A DNA stretch of 64,000 nucleotides from CAZDCD01 sp964503885 (GCA_964503885.1 CAZDCD010000022.1:12543-76542); one strand, 5' to 3'. Positions 17,695 through 26,719 are shown, numbered from the stretch's first letter. Numbers and translations: made by a program. Notes: generated by a model not told the origin, from the sequence alone.

Positions 17695-20151
17695 ATGAAA
17701 ACCATTTTTTTGTTGTTTCTTTTAATATTCCCTTTAACACAAACCACAATTTTCGCCGATACAGGTTTTGAAACGAAACCGGTGAAACTTTACGGTAAGG
17801 TGATCGATGGTGCCGGTGACACCAAATTACCCCTCGAATATGCAACAATATCAGTATATTCAAATGATTCGTCACTGGTTACGGGTGTGATCACAGGATC
17901 GGACGGTTCTTTTGAACTCGGACTTAAACCGGGGAAATATGACATTAAGGTACAATTTGTTTCGTATGAGACAAAAACCATTGAAAATATCGATCTGAAC
18001 GGAGAAAATGCATCGTATAATCTGGGAAGCATCTCGCTGCATCCGCAGTCAGAATCGATTGAAGAGGCTGTTATTGTGGGTGAAAAGAGCGAGATGGTAA
18101 TGGGTCTTGACCGTAAAATATTCAATGTAGGCAAAGACCTTAGCAATGCAGGCAAATCGGCATCGGAAATTATTGACAATATACCATCGGTGACCGTTGA
18201 TGTGGATGGAAATGTAAGCCTGAGGGGAAGTCAGAATATACAGATACTGATTGACGGCAAACCATCCGGACTGGTAAGCGCAGAAAATTCGGATGCACTC
18301 AGGAATCTTCAGGGCAGCCTGATTGATCGGATTGAGGTGATCACCAACCCCGGCGCAACATATGAAGCCAAGGGACTTGCCGGTATCATTAATATTGTAT
18401 TGAAGAAAGATCAACAGAAAGGGGTGAACGGATCTTTTGATGTGTCTGTAGGACAGCCGTCTTATTATTCACTCGGAGCAAACGTGAATTTCAGGCGCAA
18501 GAAAATCAACTACTTTTTAAATTATGGATTGAACTATAATGAAAGGCCGGGCTCAGGGAAGAATTACCAGGTATTTACGCTTGCTGATACAAGCTATATT
18601 ACCAGGATTGAACGGGACCGTCTAAGAACGGGGTGGTCACATACTATACGTGGCGGGGCCGACTATTTTATCAATTCGAAGAATACGCTGACTACATCGC
18701 TGCTTCTGGGATTCGATAACGACTACAATACCACAGATCTTTGGTACAGGGATTATACCATTGATGATGTGCTGAAGGAAGTGAGCCTCAGGCAGGATCA
18801 TGAAGATGAAACAGAACACAATATCGAACTCTCCCTGAATTATACAAAAACGTTTGACCGAAAAGACAGAAAATTGACCGTATTTACAAGGTATCTGGAT
18901 GATTATGACCTGGAGGAATCGGGAATATCACAGACAATAACAGCACTACAGGGTGAAGCAGTGACCACTGATCCGAGGCTCCAGAAGGTGCGCAACAAAG
19001 AAGTTCAGAAAAACATGCTCCTGCAGGCCGATTATGTGCAACCCTTCGGTGAAGGGGGTAAATTTGAAACCGGTTACCGGAGTGAATTCAGGAATATCAC
19101 AAATCCTTACACAGTAAGTGAAAAGAATGACGCTGGTGAATGGAATACCCTTGCCGGTTTTACGAACAATTTAAATTACCAGGAAAATATACATGCAGCC
19201 TATATCCAGATCGGTAACAAGTTCAATGCGCTATCCATTCAGTTGGGTCTTCGTACCGAAATCTCAGATGTTAGTACCTATCTCCGGGAAACCGACTCAA
19301 CAAACAACAACTTTTATATTGACCTGTTTCCCAGTGTGCATTTTACTTATGAACTCAATGATAACCAATCCATGCAGCTGAGCTACAGCAGGAGAATAAA
19401 CAGGCCCGGTTTCTGGCTGTTAAATCCCTTCTATTCTTACTCCGATGAGCGGAATATTTTTAGCGGCAATCCAAATGTAAAACCCGAATATACCCAATCT
19501 TTCGAAGGTGGGTATCTATTCAAAAATGAACATTTGAGTATATACGCCGGGTTGTATTTCAGGCATTCCAGCCAGGTATTTGAGCGTATCAGTAATGTGG
19601 ATTCGATTACCGGATTGAATTATATTATTCCGGTAAACCTGTCAACCAGGCAATCATATGGAACAGAAACCAACATATCCGTGGACCTTTTCCAATGGTG
19701 GAAGTTTAGCGGTGACCTGAATTTCTTCAGAAACATAACCAGCGGTACATACCTGAATGAAAACCTCAGCAGCGACAGCTATTCATGGAACTCGCGGCTG
19801 AATTCAAAATGGAGTTTTAAAAACAATTTTGACCTTCAGGCAAACTTCTTTTACCGTGCACCTCTTAAAACCACACAGGGAACCCGCCAGGCTTTTTATA
19901 TGCTCGATATGGGAATAAGTAAGGATGTGCTGAACCGTAACGGAACCTTTACCCTCAATATAAGAGACCTGCTGAACAGCCGCAAATTCAGGTTTATCCT
20001 CGACAGCCCGGAACTTTATTCGGAAAATGAATTCAGGTGGTCTACCCGGAGTGTGTCCCTGACCTTTACTTACCGGTTAAACCAGCTAAAGAAAGCAAAC
20101 GGTGGTCAGAGGAATAATGGCGATACCGGTGGTGACGGAATGATCTTTTGA
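17695..20151 (+). CDS. TonB-dependent receptor with carboxypeptidase-like regulatory domain
   Basis: An 818-residue outer-membrane protein. A signal peptide (first ~20 residues) is followed by a CarboxypepD_reg-like beta-sandwich (about 28-105, KLYGKVIDGAG ... YDIKVQFVSYE). Next comes a plug domain with IPSVTVDVDGNVSLRGSQNI, VLIDGKPSG-like and IEVITNPGATYEAKGLAGII, then a long beta-barrel of the OMP_b-brl_3 type (SYSRRINRPGFWLLNPFYSY). The barrel type is common in Bacteroidota. Substrate is not evident and no SusD partner is adjacent, so it is not a classic glycan-uptake pair. It stands alone between a hairpin-rich repeat and the copper island, to which it could belong. Confidence 0.88.
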   Translation: MKTIFLLFLLIFPLTQTTIFADTGFETKPVKLYGKVIDGAGDTKLPLEYATISVYSNDSSLVTGVITGSDGSFELGLKPGKYDIKVQFVSYETKTIENIDLNGENASYNLGSISLHPQSESIEEAVIVGEKSEMVMGLDRKIFNVGKDLSNAGKSASEIIDNIPSVTVDVDGNVSLRGSQNIQILIDGKPSGLVSAENSDALRNLQGSLIDRIEVITNPGATYEAKGLAGIINIVLKKDQQKGVNGSFDVSVGQPSYYSLGANVNFRRKKINYFLNYGLNYNERPGSGKNYQVFTLADTSYITRIERDRLRTGWSHTIRGGADYFINSKNTLTTSLLLGFDNDYNTTDLWYRDYTIDDVLKEVSLRQDHEDETEHNIELSLNYTKTFDRKDRKLTVFTRYLDDYDLEESGISQTITALQGEAVTTDPRLQKVRNKEVQKNMLLQADYVQPFGEGGKFETGYRSEFRNITNPYTVSEKNDAGEWNTLAGFTNNLNYQENIHAAYIQIGNKFNALSIQLGLRTEISDVSTYLRETDSTNNNFYIDLFPSVHFTYELNDNQSMQLSYSRRINRPGFWLLNPFYSYSDERNIFSGNPNVKPEYTQSFEGGYLFKNEHLSIYAGLYFRHSSQVFERISNVDSITGLNYIIPVNLSTRQSYGTETNISVDLFQWWKFSGDLNFFRNITSGTYLNENLSSDSYSWNSRLNSKWSFKNNFDLQANFFYRAPLKTTQGTRQAFYMLDMGISKDVLNRNGTFTLNIRDLLNSRKFRFILDSPELYSENEFRWSTRSVSLTFTYRLNQLKKANGGQRNNGDTGGDGMIF

Positions 20152-20358
20152 GTTTATTACCTTTCCCTTTCAATCCGGCAAGGAATGGCCAGGGCACCTG
20201 CCTGGCTGAAATTTTTCAGCAGCTATACCGTTTGCTGGAATGAATGCCCGAAAATCCCATTTTCATAATTGCCTACCCGTTCAGGATTGATTAGCAATTT
20301 ATTCAACCCTGGTTCCTTATTCCTGATTAAGAGAAACACCCGGATTTATAAATTAAAA

Positions 20359-20409
20359 AAGCTCCGGCGGTGATTTTCAAATATTGCACAATGGACTCAG
20401 CCGGAGCTT
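20359..20409 (-). terminator. Rho-independent terminator for the HMA protein gene
   Basis: AAGCTCCGGC (20359-20368) pairs perfectly with GCCGGAGCTT (20400-20409) around a 31-nt loop. On the minus strand the stem is followed by a T-run. It lies about 50 bp beyond the stop of the HMA gene and closes the copper island. The rest of 20152-20458 holds nothing recognisable. Confidence 0.7.
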
Positions 20410-20458
20410 CAGCAATTAAAGAAAAAAATTGTCCAACCTTGTGCTTCAATAGTAGAAC

Positions 20459-20809
20459 TTACCCATCTGATTTTCTCGGGTACTTGCAGCATCCGGGTAG
20501 TTTATTATAAGCTTCATCTGTGGCTTTGTGCAGTTCCGTATCATGTCCGGTACCGGCAATAGCCAGTTCAATTTTATCGAGGTTTGTTTTGGAAGGGTTA
20601 AAAGTCGCTTCGGCCATTTTGGCATCCTTATTCCAGCTGGCTGAAGTCACGCCTTCAACTGACTTTGCCGCTTTTTCTATGCGGGCTTTGCACAGTTCAC
20701 AATTTCCACTCACTTTGAATTTCTCGGTTTTCATTTCCTGGGCGGAAATGTTTATCGCAAAAATAAAGAGGGTAAATCCTATTAAACTCAACATCCTGGT
20801 ATTCATCAT
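20459..20809 (-). CDS. Secreted heavy-metal-associated (HMA) domain protein
   Basis: A 116-residue protein with a signal peptide (cleavage expected after NISA) and one HMA fold. The metal-binding loop is SGNCELCKARIEKAAKSVEG, with the CxxC cysteines in CELC; VTSASWNKD follows as the next strand. A further Cys pair (GCCKYP) is at the C-terminus. The likely role is periplasmic copper binding or delivery to the neighbouring efflux systems. It is the last gene of the minus-strand copper island, flanked by terminators on both sides, so it is probably transcribed on its own. Confidence 0.8.
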   Translation of the reverse strand: MMNTRMLSLIGFTLFIFAINISAQEMKTEKFKVSGNCELCKARIEKAAKSVEGVTSASWNKDAKMAEATFNPSKTNLDKIELAIAGTGHDTELHKATDEAYNKLPGCCKYPRKSDG

Positions 20810-20845
20810 ATATCAATTTAAATTAAATAGTCCGATCGTACATAG

Positions 20846-20881
20846 AAAAAATCAGGAAAGCCCCTTTACAGAGGCCTTCCT
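20846..20881 (-). terminator. Rho-independent terminator after Met-rich protein gene
   Basis: Arms 20854-20865 and 20870-20881 form a 12-bp stem (two G-T wobbles) with a 4-nt loop, followed on the minus strand by GATTTTTT. It lies 18 bp after the stop of the Met-rich gene that ends at 20899. Confidence 0.85.
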
Positions 20882-20898
20882 TATTTAAGGCCGGCGAA

Positions 20899-21336
20899 TT
20901 ACTGATTGTACATCATCCCACCATGGCGCATTCCATTCATTCCGTTATGATTATACATCATCTGGTTCCACTGGTTTGACCAGGTAGAATCCGACCGAAT
21001 GGTATTCATCATACTCTGCATCATCATCTGGTTCATGCCCGGATTACTGTGCATCATATATCCCAGGTGGTTGCCTGAGAACATATAGTCCATCATTCCC
21101 TCGTTACCCATCATCCATTGCATGGATTGAGGATTCTGCATCATATCGTTCATAAATTCGGTAAAAAGTTCCCTGTTGTTTGTGATCTGGCTGAATACTT
21201 CATTTTTTAGTTTTGCATTTTTTGTCAGGTCGTTTGACCCGCTTGTACCAGGGTCAATAACAAATCCGGTCACTGCCAGTGCCAAAACTATGGACAAAAA
21301 CAGTGCTGCTTTTTTTACTATTATTTTCTTATTCAT
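20899..21336 (-). CDS. Met-rich exported protein, probable copper binder
   Basis: A 145-residue protein with an N-terminal signal or anchor helix (residues 8-27). The second half is extremely rich in Met with His and Asn: NDMMQNPQSMQWMMGNEGMM, GMNQMMMQSMM and MRHGGMMYNQ. Spaced Met side chains bind Cu(I) in periplasmic copper proteins. It shares a layout with the lipoprotein at 24.4 kb (FTQI-like, FMN..M..NPQ.M.WMM..), so the two are diverged paralogues flanking copA. It lies 71 bp downstream of copA and ends at a strong terminator. Copper binding is inferred from composition and context. Confidence 0.75.
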   Translation of the reverse strand: MNKKIIVKKAALFLSIVLALAVTGFVIDPGTSGSNDLTKNAKLKNEVFSQITNNRELFTEFMNDMMQNPQSMQWMMGNEGMMDYMFSGNHLGYMMHSNPGMNQMMMQSMMNTIRSDSTWSNQWNQMMYNHNGMNGMRHGGMMYNQ

Positions 21337-21407
21337 GATGTAACTTTTTTAATTAACAAATCAATAGTTCATTATTCAATATTAATTCAGAACATTGCCT
21401 GAGGGAA

Positions 21408-23915
21408 TTATTTTCTTCTCAGGCGGAGCGCATTCGTTATTACTGACACCGAGCTGAAACTCATGGCCACAGCCGCTATCATAGGACTGAGCAACAGTCC
21501 GAACACAGGATATAAAATACCTGCTGCCACCGGTACTCCCAGTGTATTGTAAACAAAAGCAAAAAACAGGTTTTGCTTTATGTTTCTCATTACTTTAATG
21601 CTTAGATCCCTGGCCCTGGCAATCCCGTTAAGATCGCCTTTAACAAGTGTAATTTCAGCGCTCTGCATTGCAATATCGGTACCTGTTCCCATGGCAATTC
21701 CGATATTTGCCTGTGCCAGCGCCGGGGCATCATTGATGCCGTCACCAGCCATTGCCACTATATTTCCCTGATCCTGGAATTCTTTCACAATACGGTGCTT
21801 ATCTTCAGGGAGGCATTCCGAACGGTAGCCGTCGAGACCGAGTTCTGAAGCCACTGCCTGGGCAGTATTTTCATTATCGCCTGTAAGCATATGAATCTGT
21901 AAGCCCATTTTGTGCAACATCTTCACAGCCTTACGGGAAGTTTCCTTGATTTTATCAGCTACACTTACGATTCCTTCCACCTTATTTTCAACGACAAGGT
22001 ACATAACCGTATGTCCTTTTGATTCCCATTCCAGTACCGGTTTTTCTTTTTCCTCAGAGAGAACCGCAGAAAATTGTTCCAGGAGCCTGTGATTACCCAG
22101 TCCACAGAGTTTGACCTTGTATTTGGCTGTAACGCCTTTTCCTGCAACAGCTTCAAAGTTGTTCACCTGAATGAGATCAAGATCTTTATCTCTGGCCCCG
22201 TTTACAATGGCTTCAGCAACAGGATGTTCGCTCGAGGAATCCAATGAGGCTGCCAGTTGCAATACTTCTTCATCCGACATATTGCCGAACGACATAAAGT
22301 TCATAAGTGCAGGTTTCCCTTCTGTTATCGTACCGGTTTTGTCAATGATCAATATGTTTACTTTATTCATTTCCTCAATAGCCCTGGCATCTTTGACCAG
22401 TACCCCTGATTGTGCCCCGCGGCCTGTTCCGACCATTACCGACATGGGTGTTGCCAATCCCAGTGCACAGGGACAGGCTATAATAAGTACCGAAACAGCA
22501 TTGACAAAGGCAAATACATAAGCCGGTTGCGGTCCGAAGATGGCCCAGATGATGAAAGTAATGACTGATATCCCTACCACAATAGGCACAAAATACCTGG
22601 AAACCTTGTCTGCCAGCTTCTGGATCGGAGCCCTTGAGCGGCTGGCTTCATTCACCATTTCAATGATTCTTGACAACAGGGTATCGGAGCCTACCTTTTC
22701 CGCTTTCATCACAAATGATGATTTACCATTTATCGTTCCACCTGTTACTTTGTCCCCTTCTGTTTTATCGGCTGGGATCGGCTCACCGCTTATCATGCTT
22801 TCATCAACAACAGCATTTCCTTCGGTAATTTTACCGTCAACAGGTATTTTTTCTCCGGGCCTGACCCTGATCATGTCATTCACTCTTACATGCTCAAGGG
22901 AGATTTTTTCTTCCTTTCCGTTCCGTATTACCGAGGCCACCGGGGGTACAAGGTTCAGCAACGACCTGATCGCAGAATTTGTTTTGCTGTGCGCCCTGAG
23001 CTCCAGTACCTGTCCGAGAAGCACCAGGGTGAGGATAACCGTGGCCGCTTCGAAATATACATGCACGTTGCCGTATTCATCAACGAATTGCTGCGGAAAT
23101 ATTCCCGGAACCAGCATTGCAAGCACACTGAACAGAATTGCCGCACCGGCACCCAGGGATATAAGCGTCCACATATTGGGGGACCTACGTACCACTGAAC
23201 TGTAACCGCGTTTAAAAAAGATCCACCCCGCGTAAAACACCACCGGTATTGAAAGTATTCCTTCAATCCATTGCCATGCCTTTTCAGGCAGTATTGCATT
23301 CAGTCTGATACCGCTGATCATGCCTGACATGGCAATGAATAATACCGGTACAGTAAAAATCAATGCTATCCTGAACCTTTTCAGCATTCGTGTATAGGCC
23401 TGTTCCTCCTCATCTGTTTCCTGTCCTTTTTCCGGCACCAGGTCCATACCGCATTTGGGACAGGTACCGGGATGATCCTGTTTTATTTCCGGATGCATCG
23501 GACAGGTATATATCACCTTCGGCCTTGCAGTTTCTGCCCTTATAAGATCCATTCCACATACGGGGCACTCTCCCGGTTTGCCGTAGGTTTTATCGCCTTC
23601 ACAACGCATCGGACAGTAATATTTCCCCCTTTTCTGCGTTTGGGTTTCATGAGCATTTTCAGGTTGATGATGTGTATGATGCTCTTCGCCATGTTTTTCA
23701 TTTTCATCCACAGGAACCAGGTGCATATTGCATACCGGACAACGTCCGGGTTTATTGTATTTTTTATCCCCTTCACATTTCATCGGACATTGATACTTAG
23801 TCCCCTCCCTCTTAACCTGCATTTGCAGAGTATTGTCAGAATCCTCTTGTACATGCACGGAACCGTGACTCTCTTTTTGCGGCTTTTTGCTATGTGTAAG
23901 ATTACTGTTTTTCAT
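21408..23915 (-). CDS. copA: Copper-translocating P1B-type ATPase with three heavy-metal-binding modules
   Basis: An 835-residue P-type ATPase. Instead of HMA domains, the N-terminus carries three Cys-rich heavy-metal-binding domains (about 41-68, 99-126, 135-162), each with CPM...PG.CP.C.M. The third reads YTCPMHPEIKQDHPGTCPKC, and a His-rich linker (HGEEHHTHHQ) lies between the first two. The intramembrane CPC is at 481-483 (ACPCALGLATP), the phosphorylation motif DKTGTIT at 525-531, and GDGINDAPAL follows in the hinge. This is the P1B-1 copper/silver exporter pattern, moving Cu(I) from cytoplasm to periplasm. A 16-bp palindrome lies 42 bp upstream. Confidence 0.93.
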   Translation of the reverse strand: MKNSNLTHSKKPQKESHGSVHVQEDSDNTLQMQVKREGTKYQCPMKCEGDKKYNKPGRCPVCNMHLVPVDENEKHGEEHHTHHQPENAHETQTQKRGKYYCPMRCEGDKTYGKPGECPVCGMDLIRAETARPKVIYTCPMHPEIKQDHPGTCPKCGMDLVPEKGQETDEEEQAYTRMLKRFRIALIFTVPVLFIAMSGMISGIRLNAILPEKAWQWIEGILSIPVVFYAGWIFFKRGYSSVVRRSPNMWTLISLGAGAAILFSVLAMLVPGIFPQQFVDEYGNVHVYFEAATVILTLVLLGQVLELRAHSKTNSAIRSLLNLVPPVASVIRNGKEEKISLEHVRVNDMIRVRPGEKIPVDGKITEGNAVVDESMISGEPIPADKTEGDKVTGGTINGKSSFVMKAEKVGSDTLLSRIIEMVNEASRSRAPIQKLADKVSRYFVPIVVGISVITFIIWAIFGPQPAYVFAFVNAVSVLIIACPCALGLATPMSVMVGTGRGAQSGVLVKDARAIEEMNKVNILIIDKTGTITEGKPALMNFMSFGNMSDEEVLQLAASLDSSSEHPVAEAIVNGARDKDLDLIQVNNFEAVAGKGVTAKYKVKLCGLGNHRLLEQFSAVLSEEKEKPVLEWESKGHTVMYLVVENKVEGIVSVADKIKETSRKAVKMLHKMGLQIHMLTGDNENTAQAVASELGLDGYRSECLPEDKHRIVKEFQDQGNIVAMAGDGINDAPALAQANIGIAMGTGTDIAMQSAEITLVKGDLNGIARARDLSIKVMRNIKQNLFFAFVYNTLGVPVAAGILYPVFGLLLSPMIAAVAMSFSSVSVITNALRLRRK

Positions 23916-23956
23916 TATTTCGTTGTTTAGTAAATGCGGTAATAAAGTGTTGACTG

Positions 23957-23972
23957 ACCGGTATTCTCCGGT
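23957..23972. promoter_or_regulatory. Palindromic operator candidate upstream of copA
   Basis: ACCGGTATTCTCCGGT has perfect 5-bp arms (ACCGG/CCGGT) around 6 bp and ends 42 bp before the copA ATG. The position suits a metal-responsive regulator. The arms are not seen in front of the other genes of the island. The regulator is unknown; the AraC-type protein at 25.8 kb is one candidate. Confidence 0.4.
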
Positions 23973-24395
23973 TTATTTTTCATACTAACAATTTTAACTG
24001 AACAAAGTTATCCATTGCCAGTGCGTTTGTTGTTACAAAATTTCAAGAAAGATGTATATTATTTTCAGGTTTTATCATGTCTTAAGTTTCAGTAAATTTC
24101 ATATTGCTTTTACAGGCCTGTCTGAAAGGTCATCACATCATATTCCGCTTAGTTGATGATGATGGAATATCCTTATTATATTCAGGCCCGGGCATTAGCA
24201 AGTCCGGATATTGCCAGAGAAGGTTATGATGATAGATCCTGTATTTGTCCTACGACATTACATGAAACGGATTAATCACAAAAGAATTGGAGCTTATTTT
24301 CAATTACAACGAATTTAAAGGACTACCTACTATTCAACTATTCAGGGTATTTGGGGTATGGCAGTCCAATATTGCTTTTTCAATTTTAGTCTATT
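23973..24395. other. 423-bp non-coding stretch with one long inverted repeat
   Basis: No credible gene is seen on either strand. The only structure noted is ATATTCC (24140-24146) paired with GGAATAT (24164-24170) over a 17-nt loop that itself contains ATGATG-type repeats. It could be part of a leader, a weak terminator or a small RNA; nothing decides between these. Confidence 0.3.
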
Positions 24396-24818
24396 CTACT
24401 GATTTTGATTCATCATGGCTCTCCTATGACCCTTACCGAGCATCATTGTATTCCAGTGTTGCATATAGGATGAGTCGTTGCCCAGCATACCTTCCATGTT
24501 GTGCATCATAGAATAACTCAGGGAGGGGTTTTGTTCCATCATATAATTAAAATTATCGTTACTGAACATATGGTTCATGAGAGATGAATCCTGCATCATC
24601 CAATGCATGGCCTGTGGATCTTTCCACATCAGGTTCATGAAGTCGGTCATTAATTCCTGATTTTGCATGATTTGAGTGAATGCTTCATCTCTTTGTGCCG
24701 GGTCATCAGCGAGGCTTAAATTTATCGAAGAGCCTCTTTTGCCGGAACAACCTGCAACAAGAAACAATACAACAATACCTGCTGATATGAATACCTTGAT
24801 TGAATTATTTTTTCTCAT
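24396..24818 (-). CDS. Met-rich lipoprotein, probable copper binder
   Basis: A 140-residue protein with a lipoprotein signal (lipobox LVAGC, Cys 24) and a Met-rich C-terminal half: FMNLMWKDPQAMHWMMQDSS, LMNHMF, YSMMHNMEGM and MNQNQ at the end. It parallels the exported protein at 20.9-21.3 kb in spacing of FMN, NPQ/DPQ and WMM motifs, indicating a duplicated pair on either side of copA. Lipidation would tether it to a membrane in the periplasm. A copper-buffering role is inferred from Met content and neighbours. Confidence 0.72.
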   Translation of the reverse strand: MRKNNSIKVFISAGIVVLFLVAGCSGKRGSSINLSLADDPAQRDEAFTQIMQNQELMTDFMNLMWKDPQAMHWMMQDSSLMNHMFSNDNFNYMMEQNPSLSYSMMHNMEGMLGNDSSYMQHWNTMMLGKGHRRAMMNQNQ

Positions 24819-24912
24819 CGCATAAGAATTTAAATAATAGATATATTAACATTTAAACACCTGAGGTCAATTCAGGTTCGTATCTTTAATTTGATTTAAA
24901 GGTATTTGAGAA

Positions 24913-25242
24913 CTAAACATTCTTAATCACCTTCATTAGTTTGTTTTTTACATCTCCAGCTATGGCTGCAAGCTCTTTGTTCTCCAATGCCTGCATGGAT
25001 GCAACCGGGTCAATTGCTGCAACTTCAATCTTATTATTGGCAAGTTCCTGGACAATAACATTACAGGGTAACATCGTACCTATTTTATCATCTTCCTGAA
25101 GGGCTTTATAGGCATATTGTGGATTGCACGCTCCAAGAATTTTATACCTTCGGAAATCAACAGCCAGTTTTTCCTTTAGTTTTTCGTGAATATCTATTTC
25201 TGACAGAACACCAAACCCCTCTGATTCTAACGATTCTTTCAT
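24913..25242 (-). CDS. DUF302 domain protein
   Basis: A 109-residue protein matching DUF302. SLESEGFGVLSEIDIHEKL, then YKILGACNPQYAYKALQEDD, then MLPCNVIVQE are characteristic, the conserved GACNP and LPCN each contributing a Cys. No signal peptide is present. DUF302 proteins have no proven reaction; they are often found near metal or redox genes, and the two cysteines could bind a ligand or metal. It is in the copper island between the SHOCT gene and the Met-rich lipoprotein, same strand. Confidence 0.8.
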   Translation of the reverse strand: MKESLESEGFGVLSEIDIHEKLKEKLAVDFRRYKILGACNPQYAYKALQEDDKIGTMLPCNVIVQELANNKIEVAAIDPVASMQALENKELAAIAGDVKNKLMKVIKNV

Positions 25243-25396
25243 TATTGATAAATCATCTTTAAAATCCCCCTACAAGTTTTTTCAATATAATATTTCATGA
25301 TCTATAGTATCCATATAATTCAGCTACTTTCAGTGATTTATTTTTTGCCGGGTATTGCTGCCAGGTACACAGGATCAAATGGTACCGTTAAAGAAT

Positions 25397-25636
25397 TTAC
25401 ATCAGATCTTTTTTTCGTTCATCGAATTCCTTCTTATCTATCTCACCTCTGGCATACCTTTCTTTAAGAATATCCACAGGTGATCTTTTGTCAGACCTTC
25501 CCGTACCTTTGTTATTATTTACAACCCTTACGATAATCCAGATGATAAATATAAGAACAACCAGACCAATGATCCAGCCGAAGCCCATGCCCCAACCCAT
25601 GCCCCATCCGTGTCCTCCTCCATATCCGTGCATCAT
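25397..25636 (-). CDS. Small membrane protein with SHOCT domain
   Basis: A 79-residue protein: a Gly/His/Met-rich N-terminus (MMHGYGGGHGWGMGWGMG), one transmembrane helix (about 22-42), then a C-terminal SHOCT motif ILKERYARGEIDKKEFDERK. SHOCT is a short oligomerisation module at protein termini. The His- and Met-containing N-terminus may bind metal on the outer face; this is a guess from composition. Such proteins are common in Bacteroidota metal-resistance loci. Confidence 0.8.
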   Translation of the reverse strand: MMHGYGGGHGWGMGWGMGFGWIIGLVVLIFIIWIIVRVVNNNKGTGRSDKRSPVDILKERYARGEIDKKEFDERKKDLM

Positions 25637-25755
25637 GATATTCCTCCTTGTTTTGATTATATATATGTAATATTCTTAATATTAATGAGTTTGACTATAT
25701 AATACCTTACATCTCACGCCGTAATTTGTTCATTAGATTAACCGCTTTTATCCGG

Positions 25756-26319
25756 CTACCTGACCTCATCGATTGCTAACCGTTTGGTTCTGCCAATTTC
25801 CTTAAAGTGAGTGGGCGTTAATCCGGTTACCTTTTTGAATTGATTGGAAAGATGGGCCACGCTTCTGTATCCAAGTTTAAAAGCTATTTCACTTAATGTA
25901 AGCTCATTATATACAAGCAATTCTTTTGCCTTTTCAATTTTCTGACGGATAATATAATGTTCAATGGTTGTTCCGACAATCAATGAGAACAAGTAACTCA
26001 GGTAGTTGTAATTCCTATGCAGTTCCGATTCAATGATTGCAGAATAATTGAATTTCTGATCCTCCTCTGAATGGTGAATGCGTTCAATAATGATATTCTT
26101 GATCCTTTCGATAATCTTGCTGTGATTATCCTCTATGATCTCAAATCCAAGTTCTTTTAACTTTATGCCGATCGTATTCAAATCAGCTTGAGGAATGTTA
26201 TCTGAAGTATCCACTTCGCCCAGTGAAACCGATTCCGGGGGATAGCCCGATTCTTTGAATACAGCATTAACAGCCATTATGCATCGGTTACAAACCATGT
26301 TCTTAATGTAGAATTTCAT
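25756..26319 (-). CDS. AraC-family regulator with HMA-like N-terminal domain
   Basis: A 187-residue protein with two parts. Residues 1-80 look like a heavy-metal-associated ferredoxin fold: the loop NMVCNRCIMAV has a CxxC in the HMA position and LKELGFEIIED is the final strand. Residues 90-180 are an AraC-type double helix-turn-helix (LTLSEIAFKLGYRSVAHLSN, QFKKVTGLTPTHFKE). The usual sugar-binding cupin is absent. The simplest reading is a copper- or silver-sensing transcription factor for the surrounding island. It is 13 bp downstream of the P-II gene, so the two are probably co-transcribed. Confidence 0.82.
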   Translation of the reverse strand: MKFYIKNMVCNRCIMAVNAVFKESGYPPESVSLGEVDTSDNIPQADLNTIGIKLKELGFEIIEDNHSKIIERIKNIIIERIHHSEEDQKFNYSAIIESELHRNYNYLSYLFSLIVGTTIEHYIIRQKIEKAKELLVYNELTLSEIAFKLGYRSVAHLSNQFKKVTGLTPTHFKEIGRTKRLAIDEVR

Positions 26320-26332
26320 GTCATTGACTCTT

Positions 26333-26674
26333 CTATATTACCAGGATACCCGTTTCATCAGTTCTGACTTTATATACTTCATCCACAGGCGATATGATGA
26401 TCATTCCGTCGCCACGATAACCTGTGCGGCCTTTTTGCCTGATAATACTTATTATTGACGGGACATGTTCATCCGCTGCCAGAATCTCCAGCTTAATTAC
26501 CTTATAGGCATCAGCAAAAGGATATTTGTCGCTTATGTGTTCCTTTTCTCTGTCGGAATACTGCCCGGTACCTTCACATTCAACAAAGGTCATGCTGTGG
26601 AATCCGGCCTTTTTAAGGGCTTCATAAACCTCTTCTGTTTTCCGGTATCGTATATATGATTTAATGAGCTTCAT
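26333..26674 (-). CDS. P-II family signalling protein of a metal-efflux-linked type
   Basis: A 113-residue protein with the P-II fold. The C-terminal GRTGYRGDGMIIISPVDEVY and VRTDETG match the conserved nucleotide-site strands of GlnB/GlnK. The T-loop region (EGTGQYSDREKEHISDKY) differs from nitrogen-control P-II proteins and lacks the uridylylated Tyr context. No ammonium transporter or glutamine synthetase is nearby; instead it sits between CusCBA-type genes and the AraC-HMA regulator. A distinct P-II group linked to heavy-metal RND pumps has been described (PII-NG), and this gene fits that setting. A regulatory partner is not known. Confidence 0.8.
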   Translation of the reverse strand: MKLIKSYIRYRKTEEVYEALKKAGFHSMTFVECEGTGQYSDREKEHISDKYPFADAYKVIKLEILAADEHVPSIISIIRQKGRTGYRGDGMIIISPVDEVYKVRTDETGILVI

Positions 26675-26719
26675 GATTACACATTTTTATTAAAAATCAT
26701 TTGAATGACAGATATAAAA

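Noticed and set aside
22540..23205. A 221-codon plus-strand frame across copA.
   Set aside because: Antisense shadow of a clearly conserved P-type ATPase; composition follows the copA codons.
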